A DNA stretch of 64,000 nucleotides, taken from positions 12,090,001-12,154,000 of the forward strand of contig JBHGNT010000015.1 in assembly GCA_043228905.1 (NCBI GenBank), in the 5' to 3' direction. The DNA is from Azolla caroliniana. Its lineage: Eukaryota; Polypodiophyta. The position numbers and the translations under genes are program-made. Below, piece by piece: positions 1 through 10,487 of the stretch; position 1 is the first letter of the stretch, and each line of letters opens with the position of its first letter. The notes under the pieces were generated by a model that saw nothing but the letters and a program-made list of their open reading frames with translations, was not told the DNA's origin and made no database searches.

Positions 1-1010
1 TGAATGGACCAAATCGAGTGGACTTGATTCTCGCGATACTGTTTTTGGGTGTGATGCGGCTATCTGTTTGCCGTACTGGCAATGCTTGCAGAAATAAGGA
101 TTGGAGAAGGAGAGTTTGGGGATGTATCCGGCTCTAGATAAATGGATAATATCGGCCTTGCTGAGGTGTCTGAGATGTATGCCATAGTGATGACACGGGA
201 ATATAAACCAGGAACAAGTCAACTTCTTTGAGTGTGACATATAGTGGGTACAGTGAATGTACTTTCATACCTCGAGCAAGCAGGAGGTTCCCCCTTGTGA
301 AGTGTCCATCCTCTTAATGAGAAGCCAACACATATGCCGTCTTCATCCAATTGTCCGACTGAGATCAGAGGTCTTGAGAGCTCAAGTGCGTGTCAAACAT
401 TGTGTAGTACAAGTGGAGAACCTCTTGGGAGGTTGAGTTCTACAGTGCCAATTCCAATGATAGCACAATGTTGCGAATTTCCGACTCGAACTGAGTCGGA
501 GTGTCGGGCTGAATATTGCTGAAACTAGGATCTGTGAGGGGTCACATGGTAGAACGCACCTGAATCCAAGAGCCATGTGCTTGATTCCTCAGTCATAAGT
601 AGAACTTCTAATTCGACTGGGTTTTCAATGGATAGTATGTTCGCATCGGTTGACAATACTTTGGCTGAGGAGCGGATGTAATTTACTTCCTCATGCCAAC
701 CACTCTTCATGGTAGAACACACCCGAATCCAAGAGCCATGTGCTCGATTCCTCAGTTATAAGTAGAACTTCTAATTCGACTGGGTTTTCAATGGATAGTA
801 TGTTCACATCGGTTGACAATACTTTGGCTGAGTGTTAGCTTGATTCCTTCTGGAGGGTTTTCGTTCTTGATCGGGTCTATCTGACCCTTGACTATTAGGT
901 AGTCTTCCATCTGTTCCTTCCAAAAGTTGAAGTTCAATCCATCGAACTTCCTTAGACTCATCTCTGATGAGTTGGATGTTGATGATTCGGAGTTTGTTCA
1001 AAGTCAATTA
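1..1010 (-). pseudogene. Copia gag-protease-integrase remnant (minus strand), rearranged
   Basis: Read on the minus strand, the segment matches the polyprotein of element A: the gag start near 1010 (a KFDG..FNFWKEQM-like stretch), the protease motif WLLDSGA (twice, near 560 and 720) and part of the GAG-pre-integrase/zinc region toward position 1. Most of gag, including the zinc knuckle, is missing: the sequence jumps from the gag start (about 840-1010) straight to the protease. Stops and frameshifts break every frame, so this is a dead copy, cut off by the window edge. It belongs with the primer site and LTR at 1611-1979. Confidence 0.85.
551..837 (-). repeat. Tandem duplication (period ~163 bp) of the copia protease active-site segment
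   Basis: The stretch from 551 to about 670 recurs from 714 to about 833 with few substitutions. Each copy carries the protease DSGA codons and the following linker. It lies inside the remnant copia, beside the internal gag deletion. Confidence 0.8.
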
Positions 1011-1610
1011 CGAATGGAGGTGAGATGCAGCCAGATTTGAACACAAGTCGAATCAAATTCGACTAATGAAACAATTGGGTGCTAAACTTGTTCAGAGTGG
1101 CTACGATGAGTAGAGGGACAAAACCGACTGATCGTCCCGAATATCACCTAGTTGGATTGAGCACAATTAATTGCCAATTTGAGTCCTTCTAGAGGGTTTT
1201 CAAAATACCAAGCACAGTTTATGTGCCAATTATCCAGGCTGATCCCGCTTTAGGTGACTACGACAATAAGAGGGACAGATCCAACTAGCCTTCCCGAATG
1301 TTGTCTGACCGAATGAAGTGCAGAAGGGGGTTGTTCTTGGGGTAGGATCTGCTTTGAGGGATCACGACAAGAAAGTAGAAAGTGCCTAACCTGGTAAAGC
1401 ACGATCGAGGCCGACTTGATGGAGATTCCACTCCTAGTGGCTCTAATCATAGAAGCAAGGTACAACTAACTGGCTTACATTAAGAGTGATCTAGCGAAGC
1501 AGAGTACGAATCTTCAGTTTTCTTTCTCTTGAACGCAGGATCTTTAGGAAGACATGGGCCAACGAGTTGTTGAAAGCAGATGACGTCCAACATCAAGTTA
1601 AAGAACCTTG
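1011..1610 (-). other. Untranslated leader of the minus-strand copia remnant
   Basis: Between the gag start and the primer-binding site. It holds no open frame of note. It has the same kind of repeated leader phrases (a Ser/Arg-rich 'gagggacaga...' pattern) as the leaders of elements A, C and D, which supports it being the leader of the same element. Confidence 0.6.
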
Positions 1611-1623
1611 AGCTTTGATACCA
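1611..1623 (-). other. Primer-binding site (initiator Met-tRNA type), minus strand
   Basis: On the minus strand this reads TGGTATCAAAGCT, one base from the common plant copia site TGGTATCAGAGC, and sits two bases inside the LTR end, as expected. Confidence 0.8.
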
Positions 1624-1625
1624 GA

Positions 1626-1979
1626 TGTTGTAGTCTGAGACCGTCAGAGCAAAAACATAAACAACTCCTTGATACAAAGATAACCTAGTTTGCAAGTTAA
1701 GATATAGCAAGTTCAGAGAAACAACATGAGAGAGAGAGAGAACAAAGATAGATAGAAAGAGAGCCACAAAAGATGCAACTTTGTTATTCAAGCTCTAAGT
1801 TACAAACGAATGGCGGCAACAACCACAAAGATGAACAACCACCACAAACTAGGTTACAAAACCCATTATATACTAACTGGCCTAGGGCAACTGCCCTTCG
1901 ACATATTTATAGAATTGTCCTAAATCTTGTTTGTCCAAGATACAATGTGAATACGGCAATTATAGACCAGTATTCGACA
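1626..1979 (-). mobile_element. 5' LTR of the minus-strand copia remnant
   Basis: Begins TGTTGTAG and ends TTCGACA on the plus strand (TG...CA). It includes a GA-rich run, a TATATA-like site near 1866 and the palindrome AGGGCAACTGCCCT at 1884-1897 seen in other LTRs of this window. It adjoins the primer site at its low-coordinate end, so it is the 5' LTR of an element reading leftward. The 3' LTR lies outside the window. Confidence 0.8.
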
Positions 1980-2053
1980 TCCTCGAAGTAGCAAGGACCA
2001 TGCTAAACGAGAAGCACATGCCAAAGTCAGATTGGGCCAAACCAGCAAATACT
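1980..2053 (+). pseudogene. Short copia integrase fragment (plus strand)
   Basis: Twenty-five codons in one frame read like LEVARTMLNEKHMPKSDWA, the segment just after the integrase catalytic core in copia elements; element E has the matching stretch near 57139. It touches the end of the LTR, so the minus-strand copia probably inserted into an older plus-strand element of which only this piece remains here. Confidence 0.65.
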
Positions 2054-2064
2054 GATGAGTCATA

Positions 2065-2480
2065 TTGTGTCAAAAGTCACCACTACTTTCTACACATTAA
2101 CTATGTGTCATAGAATCATATTCTTTGACACATAACTAATGAGTTCCATATTCCTTATGAATAATGAATCTCCATATTCCCCATGACTAATGAGTCTCCA
2201 CATTCCCCAAGACTCTAGAGAGAAAGTGAGCATTTTAGTGAGTTAATGAAGATAGAGGGTAACCCTATATAAAGCACGCTCCTCCTGCAGGCCTCCTGCT
2301 TTGTAACTGTCGGTTAATCGCCCTTGTAATGCTATGTCTTTGTACTTGCTATTCTCCTTTATAATATACATCTTGAGTATTCTCTTTATCTTGTGTCTCT
2401 CCTCTTTTCTCTTTCACACACACATAACACACATCTCTAATCTATTTCCACTGCATAGAATCACACTCGATTCTTTACAA
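2065..2480 (+). mobile_element. Possible solo LTR of an unidentified element
   Basis: The stretch has LTR-like order: start TGTGTCAAAAG, a CCTATATAAAGC promoter-like site near 2262, a pyrimidine/CA-rich downstream part, and an end TTCTTTACA resembling the end of the E LTR. Three imperfect ~28-bp repeats (about 2128-2213, each with 'taatgag..tccatattcc') precede the TATA site. No target duplication is evident and no partner LTR is present. Confidence 0.35.
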
Positions 2481-2624
2481 CTCTCTTTATATAGGTGCTC
2501 ACATGCATATGATGTATGTGAGGGCACATGAGATGCATGCAATGCATGTGATGTATGATCACCATTTGGCGTTACATGTGTGGATGATACTCGTCTTTCT
2601 CATGTGAGTTCCTATGCATGATAG

Positions 2625-2685
2625 TCATCCTAATGGTTTATACCTTATATTTAATGTATAGGTTATAGGTTCAAGCCTCACAAAT
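2625..2685 (+). repeat. tRNA-derived SINE-like head
   Basis: Contains an A-box-like AATGGTTTA stretch followed about 40 bp later by a B-box-like GGTTCAAGCCT. This is the spacing of a tRNA-type RNA polymerase III promoter. No complete cloverleaf can be drawn, so a SINE remnant is more likely than a tRNA gene. Confidence 0.4.
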
Positions 2686-2860
2686 GTCATTGGATATAAT
2701 ATTTGTGTTTGTTTTTATATCGTGAAGCAATTGCTTCATGACAACATAAATCAACTTTATGAATCATTTGCCTACACTAAGTTACTAATAGTATGTATGT
2801 GTTCAAAATGTTGACCTTCTCAACACTTTGTTAGAGAGTGTAAAAGAGAGTTAGAGTGTG

Positions 2861-2862
<2 letters not shown>

Positions 2863-2904
<42 letters not shown>
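2863..2904. repeat. (GA)n microsatellite
   Basis: About 20 uninterrupted GA dinucleotides. Confidence 0.95.
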
Positions 2905-2907
<3 letters not shown>

Positions 2908-3959
2908 GGGATTTGATCAAGGTGATATGAATAAGATAAGTTTTACTATGTCAAAGAGATAATTACAACTAGGGCATGATGTTAAGAGTCTATTGCTAAT
3001 CAATATACCAATAATAATTCTACACATGCCCCTATTTTCACATAATATGAAAAAGAACCCCTCCCTATTTACATCTAATACCCCCCCCTTTTTCCTAAGT
3101 TTAACCTATTTGCCCCTACCACCCACCCATATAGAAAATCAAACCCCCATAGCTCTTATAAACCCCCCTGTCACCCCTAACTAAAACTCTAGCTTATATG
3201 TCTAAACCAAAAAAGAGGTAGTGAGACGTGCTAAATGAATTAGTAAACGATTTAAGCACGCCTTCCACCCCTGTAAGCATATTTTTTACATACTAGATAG
3301 GCCCCCTTTAACGTGTGATACGTACATGTGGCTAAGTAGAGCAAACTCCCATTTCCCCTTGTCCCCTTACACTAACTCACATGCTAAAAACTCAAATACT
3401 AGAAAACCACAAACCAAAATTTGGACTCCTCTCCTAAGGAAACCTATAAAGAATACCCCTTCTTAGGAAACTCTCCTCTTCAATGTATGAATACCCCTTC
3501 TTAGGAAGGAGACACATATTAAGAACACATGTATACTCTAGTCCCATAGGTCAAATTTGGCCTCTTTATGGACGATAAAAATTCTAATTCTAATTCTAAT
3601 TCTATAATTAATAGTAGGATCCACAAACACTCTAATTATACCCTCTCTAAACACGAGACACAACTCCTTAGCCTAGGTTTGAAACACATCCTTCCATCTT
3701 CCCGAATCCCCACCATCACCTCTTCAACTTAAACAATTTTTCAAAGATGAGGATAATTCCTCCTTAAATTCCTGTAAAGAATCGATGGTGATTCTTGTGC
3801 AGAGGAATAGGTTAGAGATATGTGTTATGTGTGGAGAAGATGGGGGAAACAGAACTATAAGATATCTCACATAAACAGGAAAATCTCAGATCCAGCAATA
3901 TATAATCAGACCCAGAACCCATTAGTTCATTTTGAGCATTTGAAGCACGAGCTGAACTT
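2905..3959. other. Intergenic stretch, no gene recognised
   Basis: Pyrimidine-biased, low-complexity sequence (runs of C near 3087 and a TCTAAT hexamer array at about 3571-3600). An open frame at 3820-4122 is explained mainly by the following 51-bp repeats. No recognisable protein or RNA gene. Confidence 0.6.
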
Positions 3960-4112
3960 CGTAACTGAACGTGGAGGCCATGCAACTAAAGTAAAGGTTA
4001 TGTGGGACGTCGTAACTGAATGTGAATTCCATGCAACTAAAGTAAACGTTATGTGGGACGTCGTAACTGAACGTAAAGTCCATGCAACTAAAGAAAACGC
4101 CATGTGGGATGT
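3960..4112. repeat. Three tandem 51-bp repeats
   Basis: Copies begin at 3960, 4011 and 4062, each starting CGTAACTGAA and containing CATGCAACTAAAG and ATGTGGGA. The 51-bp period is a multiple of three, so several frames stay open on both strands (for example a 17-residue repeat with HATKVKVMWD on the plus strand). The same array, with two copies, is at 8438-8539. Whether it is translated cannot be told from the sequence. Confidence 0.95.
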
Positions 4113-4510
4113 ATGCAATTGAATTGGGGATGCAAACTGGAATTCCTTCATGCAAGTGTATCGTCGAGTGGTAACAGGGGGAATCCTAAGGGGGGAGAGC
4201 AATTTTTTTTCTCATAGAATCTTAGAATTTGGAAAGAGAAAAGGAAATCAATTAGAAACCCTAACTCTAAATTTTGCTAAGCCATATCTCAAAAACCCTA
4301 ACCCTAATTTTTCTTATCCAAGCCATATCTCCGTTAATCTATTAATCTATTAATCTCTGAAAGCCTAAAACTTTTGTATTCCCAATCTTGGGATAGATTG
4401 TAATTTTTCTTTTTCTTTGCTAATGAAAATTACCAAACTTTCTCATTTCCGTTATTTCTTAAAACACAAATGCATGAATCTAGTATCCTCTAGTCGGAGG
4501 CCCCGGGATC
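4113..4510. other. AT-rich repeat segment shared with 8540-8945, LTR-like
   Basis: Follows the 51-bp array in both duplicates. It holds a purine tract AAGGGGGGAGAG (near 4188), telobox-like AAACCCTAACCC motifs (near 4300) and ends near 4500 with a phrase that in the right copy contains TGGTATC. That could be the end of an LTR plus primer site of a gypsy element, but no TG...CA pair or second LTR could be fixed. Confidence 0.35.
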
Positions 4511-4519
4511 TTGCCTCAA

Positions 4520-4936
4520 GTTCACGTGTCGTATCTTCACGACAGCAGTAAATTGGATTACCAATGTTTTGGCCCGTACATGGTCATTAGTAAAATAAGT
4601 GATGTTGAGTTTCGTCTTGGCCTCCCTCCGCACATGCGTCTTCATCCGATGTTTCATGTATCCCTTTTGGAACCTTACGCCACAAGTTCAATTCCGAGTC
4701 GTCTTACAACTCCCCCACCACCTGTTGAGTTCTTAGAAGGGCCCGAATTTGAGGTTGCTGTCATTCTCGATTCTAAAATCGTGCGCAACAAGTTGTATTA
4801 CTTGGTTGATTGGTTAGGCTATACCCCCAATGATCAAAATTGGGAACCTGCAGCAAATCTTTCCAATGCCGCAAACATGGTCACCGCATTTCATCACCAA
4901 TATCCTCATAAACCAACTCCTAGTACAAACCCTTGA
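4520..4936 (+). pseudogene. Ty3/gypsy integrase C-terminus with chromodomain (chromovirus remnant)
   Basis: An open stretch of about 138 codons ends at the stop at 4934-4936. It first reads like the end of a gypsy integrase (YQCFGPYMVISKISD, then LPPHMRLHPMFHVSLLEPY) and then a chromodomain with YYLVDWLGY and NWEPAANL. Such a module sits at the very end of pol in plant chromoviruses and is thought to guide insertion by binding histone marks. The protease, RT, RNase H and integrase core are absent: the sequence joins directly to the AT-rich segment upstream, so this is an internally deleted remnant. The right-hand duplicate lost it entirely (junction near 9019). Confidence 0.85.
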
Positions 4937-4989
4937 CCTGTGAGACGTGTCGTCGAAGAACGGGAATAGTATCATGATGACACTCACAT

Positions 4990-5055
4990 TATGCCTCAAA
5001 AAGATTTGAACCCACGACCTTGTTATGCACATATCAAATCCTTAACCATTGTAAT
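4990..5055 (-). repeat. tRNA-derived SINE-like head, minus strand
   Basis: On the minus strand a TGGTTAAGG A-box-like stretch is followed by GGGTTCAAATC, a B-box match, at tRNA-like spacing. A and B boxes are the only support. Confidence 0.4.
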
Positions 5056-5391
5056 AGTATTTATATATATATTGTTTTTAGAATATATAATCTAATATCA
5101 TAAGAATATTTGATATTACTCTACATTCTAGAATGACTTAGAATATTCTATATACTAGAACCTTCTAGAATAATCTAGAAACCTTCCAGATTACTCTATA
5201 TTCTAGAATGTCTTAGAATATTCTAGAGTATTCTATATTACTCTATAGGAACTCATAAATAGGGATCTATCAATCATCCCAAAACCAAATTGGTTCAACG
5301 TCATTCTATAGCTCTCTATTGCCTACTCTCTGTTATCCATCTTACAACGCAAGATAATACTTTTCTTTTAATTCTCTCTCTCTTTGTTTGT

Positions 5392-5560
5392 TGTAATTAC
5401 CTTACCCTAGTGGTAAGTTCTTAGCACTACAAGCACTGCGTTGTGGGTTCGAAACCCAACTTCCTCACCTCTCTATTATCTCCTTAATTCACTAGATGTG
5501 AATGTGGAATGTAGGGGGTTGAACCCATGACCACCTGGTCTCCATTGGGCAACCTTACCA
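5392..5560 (+). repeat. tRNA-derived SINE (copy 1)
   Basis: CTAGTGGTAAGTTCTTAGCA (A-box region) is followed by GTGGGTTCGAAACCC, a perfect B box, at tRNA spacing, then a non-tRNA body and a CT-rich tail (5562-5583). The same unit is at 9172-9340 within the duplication. The acceptor stem does not pair, so it is not a tRNA gene. Confidence 0.6.
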
Positions 5561-5712
5561 ACTCTCTCTCTCTCTCTCTCTCTGATTTTTTTTTGATAGG
5601 TTAAAGGTCAAATGAATGTAAAAAAACATGGGTATATTCTAATTTGTGTGGAACTATCCTTTATTTGGTACGAATTCTTAGTGGCCAATGGGTTTATCAT
5701 GTTAAAATGGCC

Positions 5713-7112
5713 ATTTTTTGTGTTGATTTATTGTTAACTATATTACATCAGAGCACACATACACCTTAAAGCTTGCAACAATAAATTACAATATATTAAT
5801 GCTCACTTCGACTCATAGTATCTTTTCAAATGGGGAGCCATTTTTTGTGCTCCATGTCTTCCAAAGGCACTATAATTCTTGATTTTGACTAGTCTCCTAT
5901 TTTATCTTAGGAATTGTGGCAAAAGATACTTGTTTAAGGATAGTTGGGAAGCAAATTATCTTAGGACTTGGGACAAACCCCACTTGAGATATTGGGGAAA
6001 CCAATTACCTTTGGCAGTGGGACAAACAAATAAGAACAAGCTTAGGGGACTATAAATTGCCCTTTCCATCATTTGACATGTTGACATACTATTCATGATG
6101 TTAATCTTTTTCTTTCGAGTCCTTTATTCTATTATTAATGTATAAAATAATTAATATTTCGTGGATGGGGCAACAACGGTATTTTATGTTTTGACTTATA
6201 AGCTACCCTTTCCATCACATCACATGTTCCGATAATATTCCTTTTTCATCACTTGACTTGTTGTTGAGATCCTATTTGTGCTCGATTAAGCTTTTTTCTT
6301 TCGATCCTTTAATTCAATTATCAATGTATAAAATATGGTAATATTTGGTGGATGGGGCACCCTTGGTATTTTATGTTTGTCTTATGTCTTTCATTCAAGA
6401 GTGGTCAGTGTAGTTACGCACCCTTAATCCATTCTTTTCGTAATCTTTATAATTTCTTAGAATATTGTTATATTATTGTTCGTTATCTTTATTATCTCCT
6501 AGAATAGGCTATATCATTATTACAAGTCCGAATAATGGATTTATTTATTTAGGGGATACTTCTTCATGTCGTCTTCTAAACATGTTACATGGGTTAGGTG
6601 CTTCCAATATGTTGCAGGAAGATGAGAATGAAGGAGAATGGCTATAGTTCAACAAATTAACTAGTGCCAAATTCTTCAATGCAAAGACATCACTCCAAGT
6701 TGTTTGCAAAAGGGAGAAGCATGAAGCATTGATATATGAAATTCACGCATTTCCAAAGCTAGAGGAACGATATTGCTGAATAGGAATGTACGAGATGTTG
6801 CATGCAATATGTGTAAACATGTAAAAGTTGCCTCGTGCACTCTAATGTGCGACATAGAGATGGGTTACAATCACGTATGTTTTGGCATGTTATAATAGAT
6901 GGTTTTGCAATTATGCCTGTACGTTTGTGGCAATACAGGACTTGGTATTTGGAACAGAAGACCTTACAAACAAGGTGGAGGGTAGACCACAAACGAATAA
7001 AATAACCACGATAGTATGCAAGTTCTTGCTTAAAGATGTGATATGAAAATATGAATGTGTAAGAAATTTTGTGGTAAATAGAGGCAAGCTAGATGTAGTG
7101 AAGCAGGGGTGA
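5713..7112. other. Duplicated intergenic block without a recognisable gene
   Basis: AT-rich, no coding potential beyond short frames. It matches about 11790-13155 closely. It contains repeated phrases such as 'ggtggatggggcaac' (near 6162 and 6349) and one copy of a ~125-bp unit present about three times in the right duplicate. Confidence 0.6.
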
Positions 7113-7433
7113 TGACATTGGACATGCCTAGTCATCTATTATATGTGTGGTTGGTCGACTTGTTTGGAAGTGTTTGTGGATCTTCTTGATGAGAAACAAG
7201 CAAGAGAAGAGTAAGACTGAGATGGTGTTCTGCCCTCTTACAAAGTGTACACAGAAAAAAAATGTAGAGAGACATTTACACCAAGATAAACAAAGAGATA
7301 GACTGTATTATTCATTCAACCAAAATGTACAAATAGAAAGTTTCTCCTAGTTATACAAGAGGGAACCAAGCCCTAGTTATAGGGAGTGTTCACACTAGAA
7401 TACAATGGTCGTAGTAGGACTTTTAATCCAACA
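7113..7433 (-). mobile_element. 3' LTR of copia J, left duplicate
   Basis: On the plus strand it starts TGACATTGG and ends TTAATCCAACA, followed by ACACCCCC, the complement of a purine tract. It matches 13156-13476 closely and 31006-31328 more distantly. Orientation follows from the RNase H coding remnant on the minus strand just to the right. Confidence 0.75.
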
Positions 7434-8252
7434 AACACCCCCATAAAAGGACTAGTCTAATCATTACAACACTTCAAGGGTGATCTCCCCCATAAGTCTA
7501 ACTATAATATAACTAAAATTACAAGCTATGAACTATTCTTCGAATCAGACGTGGTTGAGTTGGGTCCAATTGGCTTTGTCGACTCTTTGGCCTAGTTGGC
7601 ACTTCTGCCCAATCGACTCAGTTGGCTCTTTAGTTCATTTGGCGTGGTTGGCTCTTTGGTTCGTTCGGGTCTGTGGTCCTTTTCCTACTTCCTCTAATTG
7701 AGTTGTTCCATCCTCTTCTACTTGTTGTAGTTCTATACATCTCCTTAGTGCTTTGAAACAATTATCTGGGAACAACTTGGTGAGGCAATCGGCAATGTTC
7801 ACCTCGATATCAATCTTTCAAACTCTGAGTTTCTTGTCGGTGACGAGCTCCTCGAATGTGATGATATCGTACCTCTATGTGCTTCATCTTTGCATGATAC
7901 ACCGTATTTCGCACAATGTGTATTGGGCTCTGTGAGTTGCAATGCAAGGTTAGAGTAATATCGACGATTCGGCTCTTGGCCGAAAAATCAATCGACAATG
8001 GTTACAGCTAGAGATAGCTTCCTTGGTTGTTTCGGACACGGCAATGTATTCGGCCTCTGTTGTGGAAAGAGCCATACATTCTTGGAGTTTTGACCTCCAT
8101 GAGATTGCTCTCCCTACGTGGTGAACACATAACCTGATGTTGACTTTCAATTGTCGGTATTTCTGGCATAATCAGAGTCAATGAAACCTTCGACCTTGGT
8201 CAGATGTCCCGAACTAAATATCAATTGCATATATCTATTGTTCCCCCAAGGT
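7434..8252 (-). pseudogene. Copia RNase H C-terminal remnant of J, left duplicate
   Basis: Minus-strand translation gives the RNase H signature SWRSKLQECMALSTTEAEYI (about 8020-8110). Toward 7750 lie the degenerate C-terminal stretch (HHIEV/YH region) and the end of pol. Frame breaks are frequent. Homology to the right duplicate stops near 8252, inside the RNase H domain, marking the breakpoint. At 7950 the sequence is uninterrupted where the right copy carries element A (empty site). Confidence 0.8.
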
Positions 8253-8437
8253 TACGCACATAGTGTGAATCGCAATCCTTCATGAATGTCTTAGTTGTTT
8301 CAATGTTTTCTTCTTCTTTACTGCTTTTCGTCCCTCACCCATCTTCTTTACATGGCCGAAAGAACGGCTAGAACGGCCGAATTGCTTGGAACAACCGAAA
8401 TGGTTTGGAAGGACTAGGCGATCTGTAGTGCACAGGC
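8253..8437. other. Junction sequence between the two duplicates
   Basis: Unrelated to the left flank of the first 51-bp array. It contains small repeats of 'acggctagaacggccgaa'. No gene is seen. Confidence 0.5.
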
Positions 8438-8539
8438 CGTAACTAAACGTGGAGGCCATGCAACTAAAGTAAACGTTATGTGGGACGTCGTAACTGAACG
8501 TGAAGTCCATGCAAATAACGAAAACGCCATGTGGGATGC
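8438..8539. repeat. Two tandem 51-bp repeats (right duplicate)
   Basis: Copies begin at 8438 and 8489 and match the three-copy array at 3960-4112. The two duplicates therefore differ by one repeat unit. Confidence 0.95.
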
Positions 8540-9171
8540 ATGCAATTGAATTGGGGATGCAAACTGGAGTTCCTTCATGCAAGTGTATCTTCGAGTGGTA
8601 ATAGGGGGAATCCTAAGGGGGGAGAGCAATTTTTTTTCTCATAGAATCTTAGAATTTGGAAAGAGAAAAGGAAATCAATTAGAAACCCTAACTCTAAATT
8701 TTGCTATCTAAGCCATATCTCAAAAACCCTAACCCTAATTTTTCTTATCCAAGCCATATCTCCGTTAATCTATTAATCTCCGTAAGCCTAAAACTTCTGT
8801 ATTCCCAATCTTGGGATAGATTGTAATTTTACTTTTTCTTTGCTAATGAAAATTACCAAACTTTCTCATTTTCGTTATTTCTTAAAACACAAACGCACAA
8901 ATCTGGTATCCTCTAATCGGCGGCCCCGGGGTCTTGCCTCAAGTTCACGTGTCGTATCTTCGCGACAACAGTAAATTGGATTACCAATGTTTTGGCCTGT
9001 ACTTGGTCACTGGTAAAATTCTATATTACTCTATAGGGACTTATAAATAGGGATCTATCAATCATCCCAAAACCAAATTGGTTCAATGTCATTCTATAGC
9101 TCTCTATCGCCTACTCTATGTAATCCATCTTATAATACAATATAATACTTTCCTTTTAACTCTTTCTCTCT

Positions 9172-9340
9172 ATGGTAATTACCTTACCCTAGTGGTAAGT
9201 TCTTAGCACTATAAGCACCGCATTGTGGGTTCGAAACCCAACTTCCTCACCTCTCTATTATCTCTTTAATTCACTAGATGCGAATGTGGAATGTAGGGGT
9301 AACCTGGTCTCCATTGGGCAACCTTACCAACTCTCCCTCT
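9172..9340 (+). repeat. tRNA-derived SINE (copy 2)
   Basis: Same A-box and perfect B-box (GTGGGTTCGAAACCC) arrangement as 5392-5560, carried along with the duplication. A CT run follows at 9333-9355. Confidence 0.6.
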
Positions 9341-9764
9341 CTCTCTCTCTCTCTCTTTTGATATGTTATAGGTCAAATGCGTGTAAAAAAACATGGGTAT
9401 ATTGTAATTTGTGAGGAACTATCCTTTATTTGGTAGGAATTCTTAGTGGTCAATGGGTTTATCATGTTAAAATGGACCCGTAATGGTTTCCAACTTGTAC
9501 AAAAGGGAATTAGCTCTTAGCTCTGAGGTGTAAAGGGCCTTTGGGTGCATCATTCTTTTTTTCCAAAAGACGAAGATATGATATTAGTATTAAGAAAAGC
9601 CCTAAGGCTAGACATGAAATATGTAAATTTAGGTAATGAGCCTTTGGGTGCCTCATTATCTCCAGTTTGCATACATTAAGAGCTAATTTCCGGTATTTTG
9701 CTTTTCCACACTAATTTATTGAGATATACAAGTTTTTTGTTTAATAATTTTCTATTTAATTCAA

Positions 9765-10077
9765 GGGAAAAGTACCAGGATACCCCTGGAAGTTCGTCTA
9801 TTTACCAGAATGCCCTTGAAAGTTCCAAATTTACCAAACTACCCCTATGTTCAAAATATTACACTTTATAAAGTAATTATACACTCAAATATTTGGTAAA
9901 TAGGGCTAGTTCAGGTCTATTTCTTCCATCTTTGGTAAATAGGGCTTGTAGATTTGAGTGTATAATTACTCTATAAAGTGTAATTTTTTGGACATAGGGG
10001 TAGTTTGGTAAATTTGGAACTTCTAGGGGCATTCTGGTAAATAGACGAACTTCCAGGGGTATCCTGGTACTTTTCCC
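9765..10077. mobile_element. Mutator-type MITE with ~125-bp terminal inverted repeats and 9-bp target duplication
   Basis: The ends read GGGAAAAGTACCAGG and its reverse complement, and pairing continues with few mismatches for about 125 bp, leaving a short loop. The element is flanked on both sides by TTAATTCAA (9756-9764 and 10078-10086), a perfect 9-bp duplication. Nine-base duplications and ends beginning with G runs are typical of Mutator-like elements. With 313 bp and no ORF it is non-autonomous. Confidence 0.9.
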
Positions 10078-10100
10078 TTAATTCAAATACCTGTTTTTTT

Positions 10101-10487
10101 CTTATTTAGTAATTGTGTATTTGATTAAAAGACCAAGATATTTCTTAATTAGTGTGGTAATTAGGGGTGTGTTAATTTTATATTAACTTAATAAGCCTTT
10201 GAGGCTTATGTGATTGCATGGAGTGGAGAGGTAAATGTTTTATGTGTTGATGTATAACATGTTGGTCTTTGACATCCCCCAATCCTTGTGTTTGTTTCTT
10301 ATTTAGTAATTGTGTATTTGATTAAAAGACCAAGATATTTCTTAATTAGTGTAGTAATTAGGGGTGTGTTAATTTTATATTAACTTAATAAGCCTTTGAG
10401 GCTTATGTGATTGCATGGAGTGGAGAGGTAAATGTTTTATGTGTTGATGTATAACATGTTGGTCTTTGACATCCCCCAATCCTTGTG
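10101..10487. repeat. Tandem duplication, ~190 bp unit, period 197
   Basis: CTTATTTAGTAATTGTGTAT at 10101 recurs at 10298, and the two copies stay aligned to CCCCCAATCCTTGTG with a single clear difference (GTGTGGTAATT against GTGTAGTAATT). This indicates a recent local duplication. Confidence 0.95.

Larger units (their letters stand above)
3960..8252 (+). repeat. Left copy of a large direct segmental duplication
   Basis: Order of landmarks: 51-bp array, AT-rich segment, chromodomain, SINE, then from 5713 a block ending in the 3' end of copia J. The same landmarks recur in the same order from 8438, with high identity over long stretches (for instance 6430-6720 against 12493-12783). Differences: this copy keeps the chromodomain region (4582-5228) that the right copy lacks, and lacks the block 9479-11664 that the right copy has. 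Its J sequence stops matching at about 8252. Confidence 0.85.

Noticed and set aside
3820-4122. 100-codon ORF as a small gene
   Set aside because: Half of it is the 51-bp array, the rest shows no family, and the flank is not conserved at the second array (8438).
5408-5475. Possible tRNA gene (perfect B box)
   Set aside because: A and B boxes fit, but the acceptor and anticodon stems do not pair and the unit has a body and CT tail, so a SINE is more likely. The same holds for 9190-9250.
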